The translations under genes were made by a program, and so were the position numbers. Shown here one piece after another: positions 60,807 to 61,009 of a stretch of DNA of 61,009 nt; position 1 is the first letter of the stretch, and every line of letters begins with the position of its first letter. Location: positions 1 through 61,009 of the forward strand of contig PKUO01000054.1 in assembly GCA_002869585.1 (NCBI GenBank). Direction: 5' to 3'. The notes beneath the pieces are model-generated. The model was given only the letters and a program-made list of their open reading frames with translations, ran no database searches and had not been told where the DNA came from. Origin of the DNA: Sedimenticola sp. (lineage in GTDB: Bacteria > Pseudomonadota > Gammaproteobacteria > Chromatiales > Chromatiaceae).

Positions 60807-61009
60807 TGCGTATTCCGGTGAACGTGAACACCGATTCCGGACGAACGTGAACACCTGATTTCTCAACGCATCACGAACGTGTGTTTTTATCCCAACTGTT
60901 CATCTTGGGTCAACTGGCTGAGGATTTTTCTCATCGACTCACCCTTCAGTTGCAAGCGGTGAGCGTTGTGCATCAGCCGGTCCAGAATGGCGTCTGCCAG
61001 GGTGTTGTC
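60807..61009 (-). mobile_element. IS21-family element, one end and partial
   Basis: The homology of the interrupted GGDEF-EAL gene stops at about 60807, next to a TG dinucleotide. Repeated AACGTGAACACC blocks occur between 60818 and 60855, as usual for the multiple terminal repeats of IS21 elements. The gene istB lies inside. The element continues beyond the window. Confidence 0.8.
60887..61009 (-). CDS. istB: IstB helper ATPase C-terminus (partial)
   Basis: Forty codons, [20 protein letters not shown] then [20 protein letters not shown], ending at TAA 60887-60889. This is the typical end of IS21 IstB ([12 protein letters not shown]...LKGESMRK). The rest lies outside the window. Confidence 0.93.
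   Translation of the reverse strand, partial: DNTLADAILDRLMHNAHRLQLKGESMRKILSQLTQDEQLG

Overview
The window looks like chromosomal DNA of a gammaproteobacterium. Evidence includes a C-P lyase operon in the proteobacterial gene order, ChrBA, RND efflux, a DsrE-family protein, cytochrome P460, cytochrome b561 and an EnvZ/OmpR-type two-component pair. A sulfur-oxidising relative (Sedimenticola / Thiodiazotropha-like) is a guess from this gene mix, not a demonstrated assignment. No tRNA, rRNA or CRISPR array was seen. Both ends are cut inside insertion sequences: the 3' end of an IS200/IS605-type tnpB at the left, and an IS21-family istB at the right.

The dominant feature is a family of composite intergenic repeats (R1 to R16), all in the same orientation, from about 1.97 to 47.4 kb. 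A full unit is about 270 bp. It has a left module (a GATACCATG...CATGGTATC hairpin, then a paired ATACCAT motif, then an ATTGATGAT...ATTATCAAT palindrome). It also has a right module (degenerate 10-bp tandem repeats, a CACTCCCACTCGATTGTAAATAAGCC-like block with an AATAAGCC/GGCTTATT hairpin, and a terminal ATACCATG pair). Units usually abut stop codons. Between them lie small cassettes of toxin-antitoxin type: three DUF4143 AAA ATPases (one frameshifted) plus a relic, two near-identical HigBA pairs plus a relic, Fic, Phd-ParE, two AbiE systems, VapBC, and a HigBA-like pair whose toxin has a nonsense codon. The layout resembles a cassette array, but no integrase or classical attC is visible.

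Longer metabolic blocks sit between the repeats. 11.1-13.6 kb: a metallo-hydrolase, cytochrome b561 and LysR. 16.1-26.6 kb: a complete C-P lyase operon (phnCDE-GHIJKLM-N, a DUF1045 2H-phosphoesterase-like gene and an acetyltransferase). 27.6-31.2 kb: a translationally coupled glycosyltransferase / metallophosphoesterase / glycosyltransferase / dgkA operon. I read it as phosphate-sparing lipid remodelling (PlcP-Agt-like), which would make 16-31 kb a phosphate-starvation region. 35.6-39.3 kb: chromate resistance (chrB, chrA, rhodanese) plus a metallo-beta-lactamase-fold protein lacking its metal-binding motif. 40.6-42.7 kb: MarR, thioredoxin-fold proteins and cytochrome P460.

From 43.1 kb come a NifX-like/DUF6858/SLAC1 cluster (SLAC1 deleted internally), a DsrE-family protein and TetR. 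An RND efflux operon with its own TetR follows (47.5-52.6 kb), then a TPR protein, a two-component system with a c'-type cytochrome (54.2-56.7 kb), a glycine/asparagine-rich repeat protein, and a chemoreceptor coupled to an EAL protein that the IS21 element truncates. Several pseudogenes (SWIM-neighbour protein, DUF5329, SLAC1, permease, class I amidotransferase) suggest repeated rearrangement around the repeats.
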